Shown piece by piece: positions 21,219-32,840 of a DNA stretch of 64,000 nt. The DNA comes from Crotalaria pallida (Eukaryota > Streptophyta > Magnoliopsida > Fabales > Fabaceae). The DNA is taken from contig CM075650.1 in NCBI GenBank assembly GCA_037953625.1, forward strand, positions 2,172,501 through 2,236,500, read 5' to 3'. Each line of letters starts with the position of its first letter. Within the stretch, counting starts at the first letter, position 1. The translations under genes and the position numbers were made by a program. The notes beneath the pieces are model-generated. The model had not been told where the DNA came from and searched no databases. It saw only the letters and a list, made by a program, of their open reading frames with translations.

Positions 21219-22640
21219 GTGCTACTGACTCTTTTTATGAGCTCGTCTTCTGCAGGTAGTGAACCTAACCTTCAGTTGAGTGCAAGGAAGAGGAGAAAGC
21301 AAGCACAGAAGGAAAGGAAGAGATTGACCAGACGAATGGCTGAAGAAGAGGTAGCTAAGCCGAAGACTCTTGCAGACTATGCAACCATTAGCATGGATGC
21401 CTGTGCATCCAACATTGTGTATCCAGCAATCATTGTGCTGCAGTTCAAAATTGATTCGGGCTATATTCATCTAATCAAGCAGGATCAGTTCAGCGGTAGT
21501 CCGCAAGAGGATCCAACAGAGCATGTTTCACACTTCCTTAGCATGTTAAGTTTCTTCAAGATTGAAGGCGCCTCAGAAGAAGTCATCTGAATAAGGCTAT
21601 TTCCGGTATCCTTGCGAGATAAAGCGAAGAATTGGATTCAAAACCAACCACTAGGAAGCCTAACTTCGTGGGATATACTTGTTCGCAAATTCTTGGACCA
21701 GTATCTCCCACAGGTTATGCAAGCCAAATTGAGAAAGAACATCAACTCGTTTCAGCAGCAAGACGGAGAGATATTATGCAAAGCCTTGGGGAGGTTCAAA
21801 CAGCTGTTGAAGAAGTGCCCAACCCATTTCATGCCAGAGTGGTTGCAAATTAGAGTCTTTTATGATGGGTTGAGGAATTCAGATAAGGACATGATTGACA
21901 TAGCAGCTGGTGGATCGTTCCTAAAAAGGACAGTTGAAGAGGCCAGAGCAATTTTAGATATGATGGCGAGCAACAACAGTCAGGCAGAGCCAGAGAGGAT
22001 AGCCAAGTCAAATGATTTGAACCTTCCATAGATTCAAACCATTATTGAACATAATCAAGAAATGCGGCAACAGATAGCTGCGTTAACAAAGCAGATGGGT
22101 CAAGTCCAGATGATACAACCTGTTCCCAAGCCCTGTGGGGGAGAGACTGCCTTTGTCGTATCAACTACTGAATCGTACCATTCATGCTCTGACCGCTCAC
22201 TGAGTCATCCACCAAGCCCACCACGCAGTCCTCCACCAAAGAAACAAACTTGGGAGTTGGCAATAGAGAGGATGGCCCATACTACATGCGTGTTTATGGA
22301 TGAAGTGTGAGCCAAATTCAAATCTCAAGGGGCCAGCATTTGCAACCTGGAGAATCAGGTGGGTTAGATTAATAAGAGATTGTCAAAGTTGCAACCAGGT
22401 TATTTTCCTGACACAAGCACCAATTGCCAAGCCATTACTCTTCGAAGTGGCAAAGCCTATGATGAGCCACAGAAGAAGAATGATGACGTGGTAGTTGAGG
22501 AGAATCAGAGTCAGAATCAGAATCCAGAGAAGGAGAAGCCTGAAGTGCAACAGTCTGAACCCAAAGAGAAGACCCCATATATTTCTCCAGAGAAGCCATA
22601 GAGCCTACTAGACCTTTCACGGGTACCATATCCTCAGAGG
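21219..22640 (+). pseudogene. Athila gag, with in-frame stops
   Basis: Retrotransposon Gag: LADYATISMD, DQFSGSPQEDPTEHVSHFL, LRDKAKNWIQNQ, then the Athila hallmark FKQLLKKCPTHFMPEWLQIRVFYDGL. A proline-rich linker and NCQAITLRSGK follow. One frame throughout; stops occur at 21588 (TGA), 22029 (TAG), 22308 (TGA), about 22356 (TAG) and 22599 (TAG). Several fall where relatives have Arg or Gln, so C-to-T changes would explain them. No zinc knuckle is seen, as in Athila. A dead copy of the particle-forming protein. Confidence 0.88.
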
Positions 22641-23255
22641 TTGAAGAAAGAGGAGAATCAGAGACAGTTTGCAAGGTTTATGGAAGTGTTCAAGAAGCTT
22701 CAAAGAAACATACCATTTGCTGAAGCTCTTGAACAGATGCCTACTTATGCCAAATTCATGAAGGAACTTCTCACCAACAAGAGGAAACTGAGAGATAATG
22801 AAACAGTACTACTAACTGAGGAGTGCAGTGCTATCCTTCAGAAGAAGCTCCCACAAAAACTGAAAGATCCGGGCAGCTTTACCATTCTATGCAACATAGG
22901 TGGAGTGGATATTGGTAAGGCATTATGTGATTTGGGGGCTAGCATCAATTTGATGCCCCTTTCCATCTTCGAGAAACTAGGCATTGGAGAGATTAAGCCT
23001 ACTATGATCTCCCTTCAGCTAGCAGACCGTTCTATCGAGAGGCCATATGGGAAGGTGGAAGATGTACTTGTCAAGGTGGACAAGTTCATCTTCCCAGCAG
23101 ACTTTGTGATATTGGATATGGATGAAGACCAGGATATTCCACTACTCCTGGGAAGACCTTTTCTAGCAACCATAAGAGCTTTGGTAGATGTTCAGAATGG
23201 TGAACTTATGCTCTGAGTTCATGATGAGAAGGTCACATTCAACGTCTATGAGTCC
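22641..23255 (+). pseudogene. Athila protease
   Basis: 191 open codons in the same frame. FTILCNIGG precedes the active-site CDLGASINLMP (D-L-G-A form) at about 22926-22958, and ILDMDEDQDIPLLLGRPFLAT marks the flap and C-terminal part. A TGA at 23214 (ELML*VHDEKV) breaks the link to RT at an expected Arg. Confidence 0.88.
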
Positions 23256-25418
23256 ATGAAACACCCTATGGGAGATGAGCAGTGTCTGAGGCTGGATGTG
23301 ATAGAGTCCATTGTACACTCTGTGTTGGAGGAGATGTGTTATGAAGATTCAGTGGAGGCAGCTTTGGTAACTGAGGGTGAGGAAGGAACTGAGCCTGACA
23401 TCATAAAAGCCCTTCTTGATGGAGCTGCAAAAGTCAAAGGAGGGAGGCAACCAAAAGATCTGAGGTTGGAAGAAAAGGAGGCCAGACCCAAACCGGAGCT
23501 TAAAGCGTTACCACCGGGCCTTGGGTGTGTATTCCTTGATGAAACTGAATACTTCCCAATTATAATTAATAGTGCCTTAACTGAAATTGAAACTGAAAAA
23601 TTGCTAAGAGTATTAAGGCACTATAAATCTGCTATTGGCTGGAATGTATTAGATCTGAAGGGAATTAGTCCCTCTTTTTGCATGCATAAGATTCTCTTGG
23701 AGGAGAATTTTAAGCCTGTGATACAACCACAACGGAGGTTAAACCCCACTCTGCAAGAGGTTGTTAAGAAAGAGGTAGTGAAACTGTTGGTTGCTGGGAT
23801 TATTTACCCCATCTCAGACAACACTTGGGTCAGCCCAGTGCAAGTGGTCCCTAAGAAGGGTGGTGTCACTGTGATTAAAAATGAAAATAATGAATTGATA
23901 TCAACTCGTAATGTTTCTGGGCGGAGAGTGTACATAGACTATAGGAGATTAAATAGTGTCACCCGTAAGGACCACTTTCCACTTTCATTCATGGACCAGA
24001 TGTTAGAAAGGTTAGTCGGGCATGAGTATTATTGCTTTTTAGATAGTTATTCCGGCTATAATCAAATTCCTATGGATCCCAAAGACCAAGAAAAAACTGC
24101 TTTTACTTGTCCCTTTAAAGTTTTCGCATATCGGAGGATGCCTTTTGGCTTATGCAATGCACCTGCGACTTTTCAAAGGTGTATGTTATCTATCTTCTCC
24201 GATATGGTTGAAAAGTTCATTGAGGTTTTTCTGGATGATTTCTCAATCTTTGGATCCTCATTTGAATCATGTATAAATAATCTGGAATAGGTCTTGAGAA
24301 GGTGTCAAGAGACTAACCTTGTCTTTAATTGGGAAAAATGTCAATTTATGGTTAAGGAAGGGGTAGTTTTGGGGCACCTGATATCAGAGAGGAGTATTGA
24401 GGTACATAAGGCTAAACTTTTTGTGATTGGGAATCTACCTCCTCCTACAAATGTCAAAGGGGTTAGGAGTTTTCTTGGACATGCCGGTTTTTACCGGAAG
24501 TTCATAAAAGATTTTTCCAAAATAGCCAAACCTCTTTGTAATTTGTTGAAGAAAGATGTGGAATTTAATTTTGATAATGATTTCATGAATGCTTTACATG
24601 AATTTAGAAAGAGACTAGTATCTGCTCCTGTGGTGATTCCACCTGATTGGAATAAACCTTTTGAACTTATGTGTGATGCAAATGATTTTGCCATAGGTGT
24701 AATACTAGGACAGCGAAAAGAGAAGGTATTTCATGTAATTTATTATGCTAGTCGTGTGTTGAATGATGCTCAAATTAATTATACGACTACAGAAAAAGAA
24801 TTATTAGCTGTGATTTTTGCCATGGATAAGTTTCGTTCTTATTTGATAGGGTCGAAAGTTATCATATATACTGACCATGCAGCTTTAAGGAACCTTTTGG
24901 CTAAGCAAGATGCTAAGCCAAGGCTAATAAGGTGGATCTTGTTACTACAAGAGTTCAATATTGAGATCAAGGACAAAAAGGGGGTTCAGAATGTTATAGC
25001 AGATCATTTGTCTAGATTTCCTTTAGAGGGTAGTGATGAGAATGTAGAAGTACCTATTAAGGATGAGTTCCTTGATGAGAAGCTTTTAGTAGTATCCGCT
25101 GCACAACCTTGGTTTGCGGACATAGCTAACTTCCATGCAGCTAAGGTAGTCCCAAAAGAATTGACATGGCAACAAAAGAAAAAAAATTTATATGATGTCA
25201 AGTTCTATGTTTGGGATGAGCCTTTCCTGTTTAGAAGAGGGGTAGATGGAGTCCTTAAGAGGTGTGTTTCTAATGAGGAAATACCTGATATTCTGTGGCA
25301 TTGTCATGCTTCTTATTATGCTGGACATTATAGTTTTTATAAAACAACGTATAAGATTTTGCAAAGTGGCTATTATTGGCCAACCATAATTAGAGATGCT
25401 AAAAAGTTTGTAATGTAG
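23256..25418 (+). pseudogene. Athila reverse transcriptase-RNase H
   Basis: Two long stretches in one frame (23256-24290 and 24294-25418) separated by a TAG at 24288 (NLE*VLRRCQ). RT motifs are RRLNPTLQEVVKKEV, VYIDYRRLN, MPFGLCNAPATFQ and the catalytic FLDD at about 24231-24242. RNase H follows with CDANDFAIG, the TTEKELLAV Glu, YTDHAAL and VIADHLSRF. The HHCC entry of integrase begins before the TAG at 25416. Catalytic residues of RT are still present, but the polyprotein is interrupted. Confidence 0.92.
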
Positions 25419-26395
25419 TGTGACAGGTGCCAGAGAACAGGTAATATCTCCCGAAAGGATGAGATGCCTCTCTAAAGTATTTTGGAGGTGGAAATTTTTT
25501 ATATTTGGGGGATAAATTTTGTGGGTCCATTCCCGCCCTCATATGGTAACAGGTTTATCTTGGTTGCAGTGGACTATGTGTCCAAGTGGGTAGAGACGAT
25601 TGCAACCCCCACCAATGATGCTGTTGTGGTTGTGAATTTTGTTAGAAAACATATTTTCAACAGATTTGGGGTGCCAAGGGTGCTCATTAGTGATAATGGT
25701 ACCCACTTTTGCAATAAGGTTTTAGAGAAGGTTCTGGTCAAGTATGAGGTGCACCATAAAATTTCTACACCTTACCATCCTCAAACTAGTGGCCAGGTAG
25801 AGGTTTCCAATTGTGAGCTCAAGTGAATTCTAGAGAAAATTGTTAATAGCTCTCGAAAGGATTGGTCTAGGAAACTAGATGACGCTCTATGGGCGTATAG
25901 GACAGCTTTTAAGAGCCCTTTGGGAATGTCACCCTATCAGGTGGTGTTTGGAAAAAGTTGTCATTTGCCTGTTGAGCTGGCTCATAAGGCTTATTGGGCA
26001 ACTAGATTTCTTAATATGGATATGCAACCAGCTGGTGAGAAAGAATGTTGTAGCTCACTGAACTTGCTGAGTTCAGGGAGCAAGCATATAATTGGTCTAA
26101 AGCTTTAAAAGAAAAGACTAAGCTGTGGCATGATAAGAAAATGGTTCCTAAGAATTTTGAGAAAGGACAGCTTGTCTTGTTGTATAACTCTAGGTTGAGG
26201 CTTTTCCCTGGAAAGCTTAAGTCTAGGTGGTCTGGTCCCTTTGTTGTTGAGCAGGTGTTCCCTTATGGGGCAGTCGAGGTGAAGGATCCCGAGGATGGCT
26301 GAACTTTCAAAGTTAATGGCCAACGACTAAAGATATACCTGGGAGGAGCGGTGGATAGGTGCAAAACCACTGCTCGACTCCTTAACCCTTAGTCT
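25419..26395 (+). pseudogene. Athila integrase, catalytic Asp lost
   Basis: The CDRCQRTGN half of the zinc finger, then stops at 25416 and about 25473. Core motifs are WGINFVGPF, where the first catalytic Asp is Asn (a G-to-A type change), ISDNGTHF and HPQTSGQVE. A TGA at 25824 falls at an expected Arg. The tail is readable to about 26390 (RLFPGKLKSRWSGPF, FKVNGQRLKIYLGG) after one frameshift near 26045 and another TGA in it. Non-functional. Confidence 0.88.
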
Positions 26396-28063
26396 CTGTG
26401 TCTTCTCCCGAGCCTCCGAAATGAGGTGATCCGTCAGGCTCGTGACGTTAAACAAGCGCTAACTGAGAGGCAACCCAATGTTAGGTAATTTCCCTTAGAT
26501 TTTAGGTAATTAGTTTGTTTTGTAGGATTTTTCTTTTCTTTTTGTTGCATGGATATTATTCTGTTCACTTTTTATTGCATCTGTATATATCTTGAGTTTG
26601 TAACAGGTGTGAGTTGATGTCTTTCCCATGAGAGGTGTTATTTTGCACTTAGTTCTAATGACCTGCGGGTATTAAGTTTGGGGGAGCATCTTCTCAATTT
26701 TGTTTAGTGATGAGCTGTGCAGCAGATGTATAGGGAAGTGATCTGAATATTTCCTTGTATTTATTTTAATTTTAATTTTGTAGTTTTAGGTTAGATTAGT
26801 TTGCTTGAGGACAAGCCAACCTCTAAGTTTAGGGGAGTGTACAAAATAAAAATTAATTTTTCAGACTTGAATTGTTCTCCCATATTTGGTATTGGTTTGT
26901 GTCCTTGGTAGAAGTAGGTAATTATTCTAAGCTTAGGTCTGTTTTTCTGATGATAGGTGTAAATACTTAGTTTAGTGTTAGACTCATTGATTTTTGACAC
27001 TGATTTGATTGAGCTGTAAATATTTTTGAAATCTGGTTATTTTGACAAACTTTTTGAGAATTTGTGATTAGTGAACTGACCTTTAGCCTAGTGAGATTTT
27101 GGGCCTAAACACTGAAGCGTATGTATTGTTGAATTATTTTTATTTGGAAACCCCTATTTCTTTCATGAGTGTGTTCACATTGGCTTTGTGTTCTAGAACT
27201 TGACCGGTTACCATTTTGAGATTGATAATTGTTTGCATGCATTAAGATGATTAAGGCACTTAGGATGTGTTTTTCTGGCCTTCAGATGTTTGCATTGATA
27301 ATATTTCCTTTAGTTGCCCACTTTGAGCCTAATGAATTATGACTTTTTTTGTACCCTGCATTGATTGCATAATTTTTGTGAATACCTTAGGAATTTTGAA
27401 TGAGCAATTGAGAGGAATAAATAAGAAAAAGTGAAAAATATGGTACAAAGTGTTGTAAGTCTATTTCTCTTCCATGAAACAAATGAAAAAAAGAATGAAA
27501 AAAAATAATAAAGAGAAATTTGGAAGAGAGTAGAAGAGAAAAAGTGAAAAGAAAATAAGTATGAAATTGATTTTGAATTGAGTGTAAGTCCCATAGTATT
27601 CATTGCTCATTCATGATTTTAGAGGGAAATTTGTTTTTGCATTTTAACCCTTAGTTTTATCCCTTCTTTCTTTTATTCCAACTTACACTTTTAACCATGG
27701 CCTCATTACAACCAATATAAAACCTTTTGATTTTTGTATGCATTCAATAATTTCAGTGGAGATTTGGGTCTATGGTCAAGCTTATGGTAACACATTGTCA
27801 TTGTATGAACTTGAGTGAATTGTATATATATAACCCTTGATACACATGAGAGATACACACTATGAGGTTGAGAGTGTTCACTAGTCATTAGTTCTTTTGG
27901 AATTTGTTTCTCTAACCTGGTTTCGATTGTATGAATTGCTTGTGGAAATAAGTGTCTGAGTCTGTGAGTTGAAGTTCTAGATTAGGTGTGTACATTTTGA
28001 TTTAGAGGGTAGTCTTGAGTTTTTGAATTTTTATTTTACTTTTGCCTGGGACATGCAAAATTC
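26396..28063 (+). other. Athila 3' non-coding spacer
   Basis: 1.67 kb between integrase and the 3' LTR, where many Athila elements carry an envelope-like frame; no convincing frame is seen here. It has internal polypurine-like runs (aagtttgggggagc at about 26679 and aagtttaggggag at 26826), as is common in Athila. The minus ORF at 27337-27603 is low-complexity chance. Confidence 0.7.
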
Positions 28064-28077
28064 TAAGTTTGGGGGAG
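28064..28077 (+). other. Athila polypurine tract
   Basis: TAAGTTTGGGGGAG lies directly before the 3' LTR. Confidence 0.85.
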
Positions 28078-29307
28078 TTATTTGGGTATAATATATGTTG
28101 TTTTTGGGCTTAATTTGACTCCCTTTTGCTTTGGTTTTGGCTTGTTTCTTAGGTGTTTTAGGTAGATTTACTTTAGTTTTTAATTAGTTTTTGGGTGTGT
28201 TTCAGGTACTTTTTGGAGCTTAATTGAAGAAAATAAATATGGGATCGAAAAGAGGACGAAAGGACCTTGAAAATGGCGCAAGAACGGAGCGAAACGGGGT
28301 CGGACAAGGTGCTGCACGCCTAGGCGCCCAAGCTGGCACGCCCAGGCGCGCAGACGGCGAGAAAGCCCAGTTGGGCCAATTTCTGATCAGTTTTTGAGGG
28401 ATTTGCTTAATTTTTAGGTTTTTGTATTTTATAGAGGTTTAGAATTAGATTTTAGGCAGTTTTTAGAGAGGGAGATTACACAATCCTTGAGAGAAAAAGT
28501 GCTTGGAGAAGAAGATTGGAGATCAACAAAGGAGGAATCCAGTTGAAGATTGATGATCAGCGGAGTAATTCAAAATTGTCTATGATGATGGGTTATTCTT
28601 CTACTCTTTGTTTTTCATTCCCAATTATGTGTAACTAAAACCCTTGTTAGGAAGATGGTGGATTTGCATGGATCTTAAATAGTTTATGATTGTTATGAAT
28701 TGATGTTTTTCATTGAATCAATTGTTTGATTGTGTTTTTATTTTCAACATAAATCTGGATCCGTTTATGTTTTGGGAACCTAATTCTTCAATTGGGAAAT
28801 TAGGAATTGGGTATGACCATAGCAATTGAACATTGTAATCATCCAATTTGTAGGGATACTTTTGGGGATTATATAACATATTTAATTCCAGTGTTCTTAA
28901 TTGATGACTAATTGGTTGGTAATTTCTTAAGGGATTAAGGGTTCCAATTGAATAGAAAACACAATTGTTAGAGGAATTTAATAATTGTTACAGCTGTAAT
29001 GTTGTTGATTCAATAGGAAAACGGAGATTCATAACTAGTAAATTATGTCATGCAATGAAACCAGATTCCTAACACTTTTCGCATTCTATTCTCAACTCAT
29101 TTAATTAATGCTTTGTTATTAGTTTAATTTAGTTTCAGTTTTTAATTAATCAATTCAAATTTCAATTTAAAAGTAATTTCAAGTTTCACTAGTAATTATA
29201 ATAAGGTAGAGATTATTGAAAACAATTTGCAATCCTCGTGGGATGATAATCGTACTTCTACTGTATTACTTGTGTACGATCTAGTATACTTGCTAGAGAG
29301 TCCAACA
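28078..29307 (+). mobile_element. Athila 3' LTR
   Basis: 1230 bp, nearly identical to the 5' LTR. The first bases are TTATTTGG rather than TGATTTGG. The palindrome pair is CCTAGG at 28319 and CCCAGG at 28341, again 22 bp apart. It ends TCCAACA before the ACACA duplication. Confidence 0.93.
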
Positions 29308-29606
29308 ACACATAATTAATCGAATATTAAATTAAAAGTAATTAATTATAAATAAACTTTATAATTAAACTTTCATTAATCAGGGATTAAAAATTTGGGG
29401 TGTTACACTACTCCCTCACTTACAACGAATTTCGTCCCCGAAATTCAACTTACACGAACAAATCAGGATAATCCTAACGCATCCTATCTTCTAACTCTCA
29501 GGTTACTTCGATCACATCACCACAGATACAAACAACCTTGACCAAAGAAATTTCTTTTCCTCTGAGCTGCTTAAGTATTTTCTTAACCTACTTGTCGTGA
29601 TTATGA
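29308..29606 (-). mobile_element. Second Tekay-type LTR, part 2, and integrase tail
   Basis: 29308-29398 completes the LTR start (TGTAACACCCC on the minus strand at about 29400). It is preceded on the minus strand by the polypurine tract and by the chromodomain-type polyprotein end at about 29590-29440 (LRGKEISLVKVV...ELEDRMR). Unlike copy A, the Glu after RGK is kept, but two later codons are stops. The internal region is lost beyond about 29600. Confidence 0.82.
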
Positions 29607-29750
29607 GTCAATGTAGCCTTGATGCGTGTCAACTTGGGGAAACCCTAGAGTCACCCCAGGCAACTGAAAAGACAGGGGACAAGACCGAGGCACCAGATCG
29701 AATCCTCGCCAACTCAAGCTCGGCACAGGTTTTTCAAGCCTACACCAGCT
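29607..29750. mobile_element. G+C-richer LTR, left part
   Basis: The sequence resumes at 31111 after the solo LTR. It carries CCTAGAGTCACCCCAGG and ACCAGATCGAATCCTCG words and has a composition unlike its neighbours. The boundary with the Tekay tail is approximate. Confidence 0.45.
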
Positions 29751-31110
29751 TGGGGGTGATAAGAGTCTGATATATAGTGTTTTTGAGCATTAATTAACTC
29801 CCTTTTACTATGGATTTGGTTTGTTTCTTGAGTAAATAATAGGTTTTTGTTATGTTTTTAGGAAAGTTAGATAAATTAGAATCCTTGAACGTTTTGATTC
29901 GTTTTGGGTTTGATTTCAGGTATTTGGAGTTTTTAAATGTTGATTTATGTTTTGGAATGGAAAAGAGCTTTGAAGACCTGAAGATTGGAGCTAGAATGGA
30001 GAGAAATGATGTGCTTAATTGTTTTCCACGTTTGGGGTTTAAATGTCAAAGGCTGGGGTGCAGAAAGTTAGATTTAATTGAAGAAAAACTTAGCCAAATT
30101 CAGCAAGTGCCACGCCTAGGCGCGTGGTAGGCTGCGCCCAGGCGCGACTGCTACGTGACAAGGAGGAGTTCAGAAGATTTGAAGCCACGCCTAGGCGTAG
30201 GGATAGCTGCGCCTAGGCGCGAGAGGCCTGAATGGACCTACGAATTGGGCTTATCTATTTCACTTTTGAGGATTCTGATATATTAGTTTCAGGATTAGCT
30301 TTTTCTATACATTCTAAGTCTTAGCATTAGGTTTGGGCAGCTTTTAGAGAAAGAGCGAGCTTACATAATTTGTGCATTCAATGAGAAGAGTTTAGGTAAT
30401 CCTTATTGTCTATGATAGGGTATCTTATTATGTTTCTTCTAATTTATTCTTTTGTAATATGTAACTAAAACCCTTTGTAGCTAGGAACATGTGGATTTGT
30501 ATTGATGAGTTTATATATTTATGAATTGATGTTTTCATTCAAAACCTATTGTTTGGTTGTGTTTTAATTCCAATTCATGAAATTGGTCACTTTATGTTTT
30601 GTTTAGAATCTCTAATCCAACAAGAGACATTTGAGAGTTAGAATAGGTCGTTCTTCCAAACATTATAACCACCTAGTTTGTAGACATACATCTAGGGCTT
30701 ATATGACGTGTGTGTTCCAGTGTTCTTAATTGTGGTTATTCATATGTCAAATCGCTTAAGACATTAAGGGTCTCATATTGAATAAGAAACATAAATTCAC
30801 AGAGACATCTGGTTTTTATTACCTCTGGGATGTCGTGGGTTTAATGAAAAATAGATTTTCATAAGTAGTAAATAAGTCTTGCAATGAAACTAGTTCCTAA
30901 CACCTTTCTCTATCTGTTTCACAAACCCTATTTTAATTAATTTATTTTTAATGGTTTGTTTAATAAATAAATAATCAAAAGTTTATAGATTTCTATTTTT
31001 AATTACCTTTTGGTGAGAATTAATAGGAAACAACTCACAATCCCCGAGTGGAACGATAATTTACTTACTCATTATTACTTGTGCACGATCTAGTATACTT
31101 TCTAGTATCA
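29751..31110 (+). mobile_element. Athila-like solo LTR
   Basis: A 1360-bp TG...CA unit homologous along its length to the Athila LTR at 19852 (CTTGAACGTTTTGAT, AACTAAAACCC, GCACGATCTAGTATAC) but clearly divergent. There are no internal sequences, and the flanks are a 4-bp repeat agct (29747-29750 and 31111-31114). It carries two pairs of CCTAGG/CCCAGG palindromes, at 30115/30137 and 30190/30212, both 22 bp apart. The 92-codon ORF at 29852-30130 lies in it and is not recognised. Confidence 0.78.
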
Positions 31111-31987
31111 AGCTCACCAATAGCGGGCTAGTAGGGTTAACCGAACTGAGGCATTCCTTGACCGATCTAGGTCCGTTCACTTCAGACTCAACATCCTGAC
31201 AGTTTGAAGGCTTCTCGCCTACTACTCGGACTAGGGCAACAGACCTGGTCGCTAACCGACCAGGCTGACCTCGAGTAGGTCTCCCAGTGACCAGCTAGAC
31301 AGGGTTGCTCGGCACTCGATCTAGAGCTCAGATCCGAAGACCACCCCCTCGTCTAGCACACGGCTTAGACATGAGACCAACTGAGCAGTCCACAGGTTCT
31401 CTGGTACACAGTACTACGCAATCTATCACCTAGACAGTCACACATATTTACCAGATATTTGCAGAACCTGACGTCAGTATGGTAACCCTAACGGGCCTCA
31501 ATACAGCCCCATACCCGCACACCCTATAAAAGGCATTATCATGCCTTAGGGTCAGGTAAGGTTTTCTCATCCCTATGTTGACACTCTGCACACACTTCTA
31601 TTTGACAGAGGGAGACCCTGGGTATTCCAACTTAATATTCAGAAATATTCCATTACCGTCACACATAAAACCCTGATCTCACTCAGATTTCAGGACCACT
31701 AGTCATTGATCCTGAGGTCCCCTAGGTCAGAGACACATTCCCTATTTTTCAGATCCACTACAATATATTATCACGCTTAAAAATTCAAAATATTTTATTT
31801 TAATCATTTCCCTCAAAAATATTTAAATTCTTATTTAATTCCGAAAATTGCTAAAAATCATTAAAATTTCCAGAAAATTAATTTAATTAGATTCCTTATT
31901 TATTCCATATTCCAAAATAATTTTCACATAATATTTTTCATAAATAATTAATTTTAAATTCGAGAATAATTCCAGCGGGTGTTACAC
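31111..31987. mobile_element. G+C-richer LTR, right part
   Basis: This ends CGGGTGTTACA at 31987, i.e. TGTAACACCCG if read on the minus strand, a Tekay-like LTR start; the adjoining minus-strand sequence is also preceded by a purine-rich run. However, a good TATA box (CCCTATAAAAGGC, about 31522) lies on the plus strand, so orientation is unresolved. It has a hairpin CCTGGTCG-ctaac-CGACCAGG at about 31235-31255. Confidence 0.55.
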
Positions 31988-32840
31988 TTAACATATTTCA
32001 CTTCATTGCTCGTGGTCCCCACGGGAATTTTCCTTCATAATCTGCACAGATTCGTTTACCATATCTTCATCCACGACTATTGCATTAAATCGCGATCCCT
32101 ATGCAAAATTTTCATGAAAGTGTTTCCTATTCCCTTTCCGTCATTACTCCTCTTTGTCATATTATCTCTATTGATTCTCTGTGGTCTCTTAACCATTATC
32201 CAAGGCCCAAAGGGATTTCCATGAACCTTTACCTTAGGAATGAGTTCTTTTCATGAGATTGATCTCTTGACCACGAGAATGGATTAATGTGAGATGGTCA
32301 ATGTTAAGCATTGTTCCAATTTTTTTTCCAACCTTACATAAGAAGTTCGGATCACAGAGCTCAAAATTCAACCTAGGAAGTCTCACTCATGCCGCAATAT
32401 TTCGAACTTTTTGTTCTCTACACAAGATAAAAGGTCGCCACCATTGAACTATAAGGGCAGTGATCCTTCACTTTCCAAGGCCCTTCATATATATGAGAAA
32501 CACACAAAAAGGTTCTCTTAGGGCATCTCGATAACATTGATCGTCCCTTGCCAAACCCACTTCCTCTTCAAGTTATTCTGAGGATCCTTTGGCTAATCCT
32601 CTTACCAAGCACATTGGTGATGAGTGATCCTTGGCATAGTTTACACCATTCCGCAAATTCTTCTTCTAAAATCTCTATATGTTGGGGCACGGATCAAAAT
32701 CTTCTTCCTCTAATTCAGATGCATCATTGATGACTTCCTTGTACCATTGATTCTAAGGAAGGTTGTCGTCATCCATAACCTCCGCAAAGCTCGTAAAACC
32801 ACTAATTCGTTTCATGAGGGAATTCTTATAGGGCATAAAT
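31988..32840. other. Degenerate sequence next to LTR, no gene recognised
   Basis: Probably internal retrotransposon sequence, given the adjacent LTR end. The longest ORFs (81 and 60 codons) match nothing I know. No polymerase or integrase motif survives. Confidence 0.35.

Larger units (their letters stand above)
19852..29307 (+). mobile_element. Complete Athila-type Gypsy element, decayed
   Basis: A 9456-bp element with LTRs 19852-21114 and 28078-29307, a tRNA-Asp-type primer site, gag-protease-RT-RNase H-integrase in order, and a polypurine tract. It is flanked by a perfect 5-bp duplication ACACA (19847-19851 and 29308-29312). It is inserted within a Tekay-type LTR. The coding region is one reading frame from 21219 to about 26045, broken by stops but with almost no indels; a single frameshift follows near 26045. 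Gag, RT and integrase motifs place it in Athila. Confidence 0.94.

Noticed and set aside
26396..28063. Envelope-like gene of Athila
   Set aside because: Expected position, but no long frame, signal peptide or membrane segment can be read.
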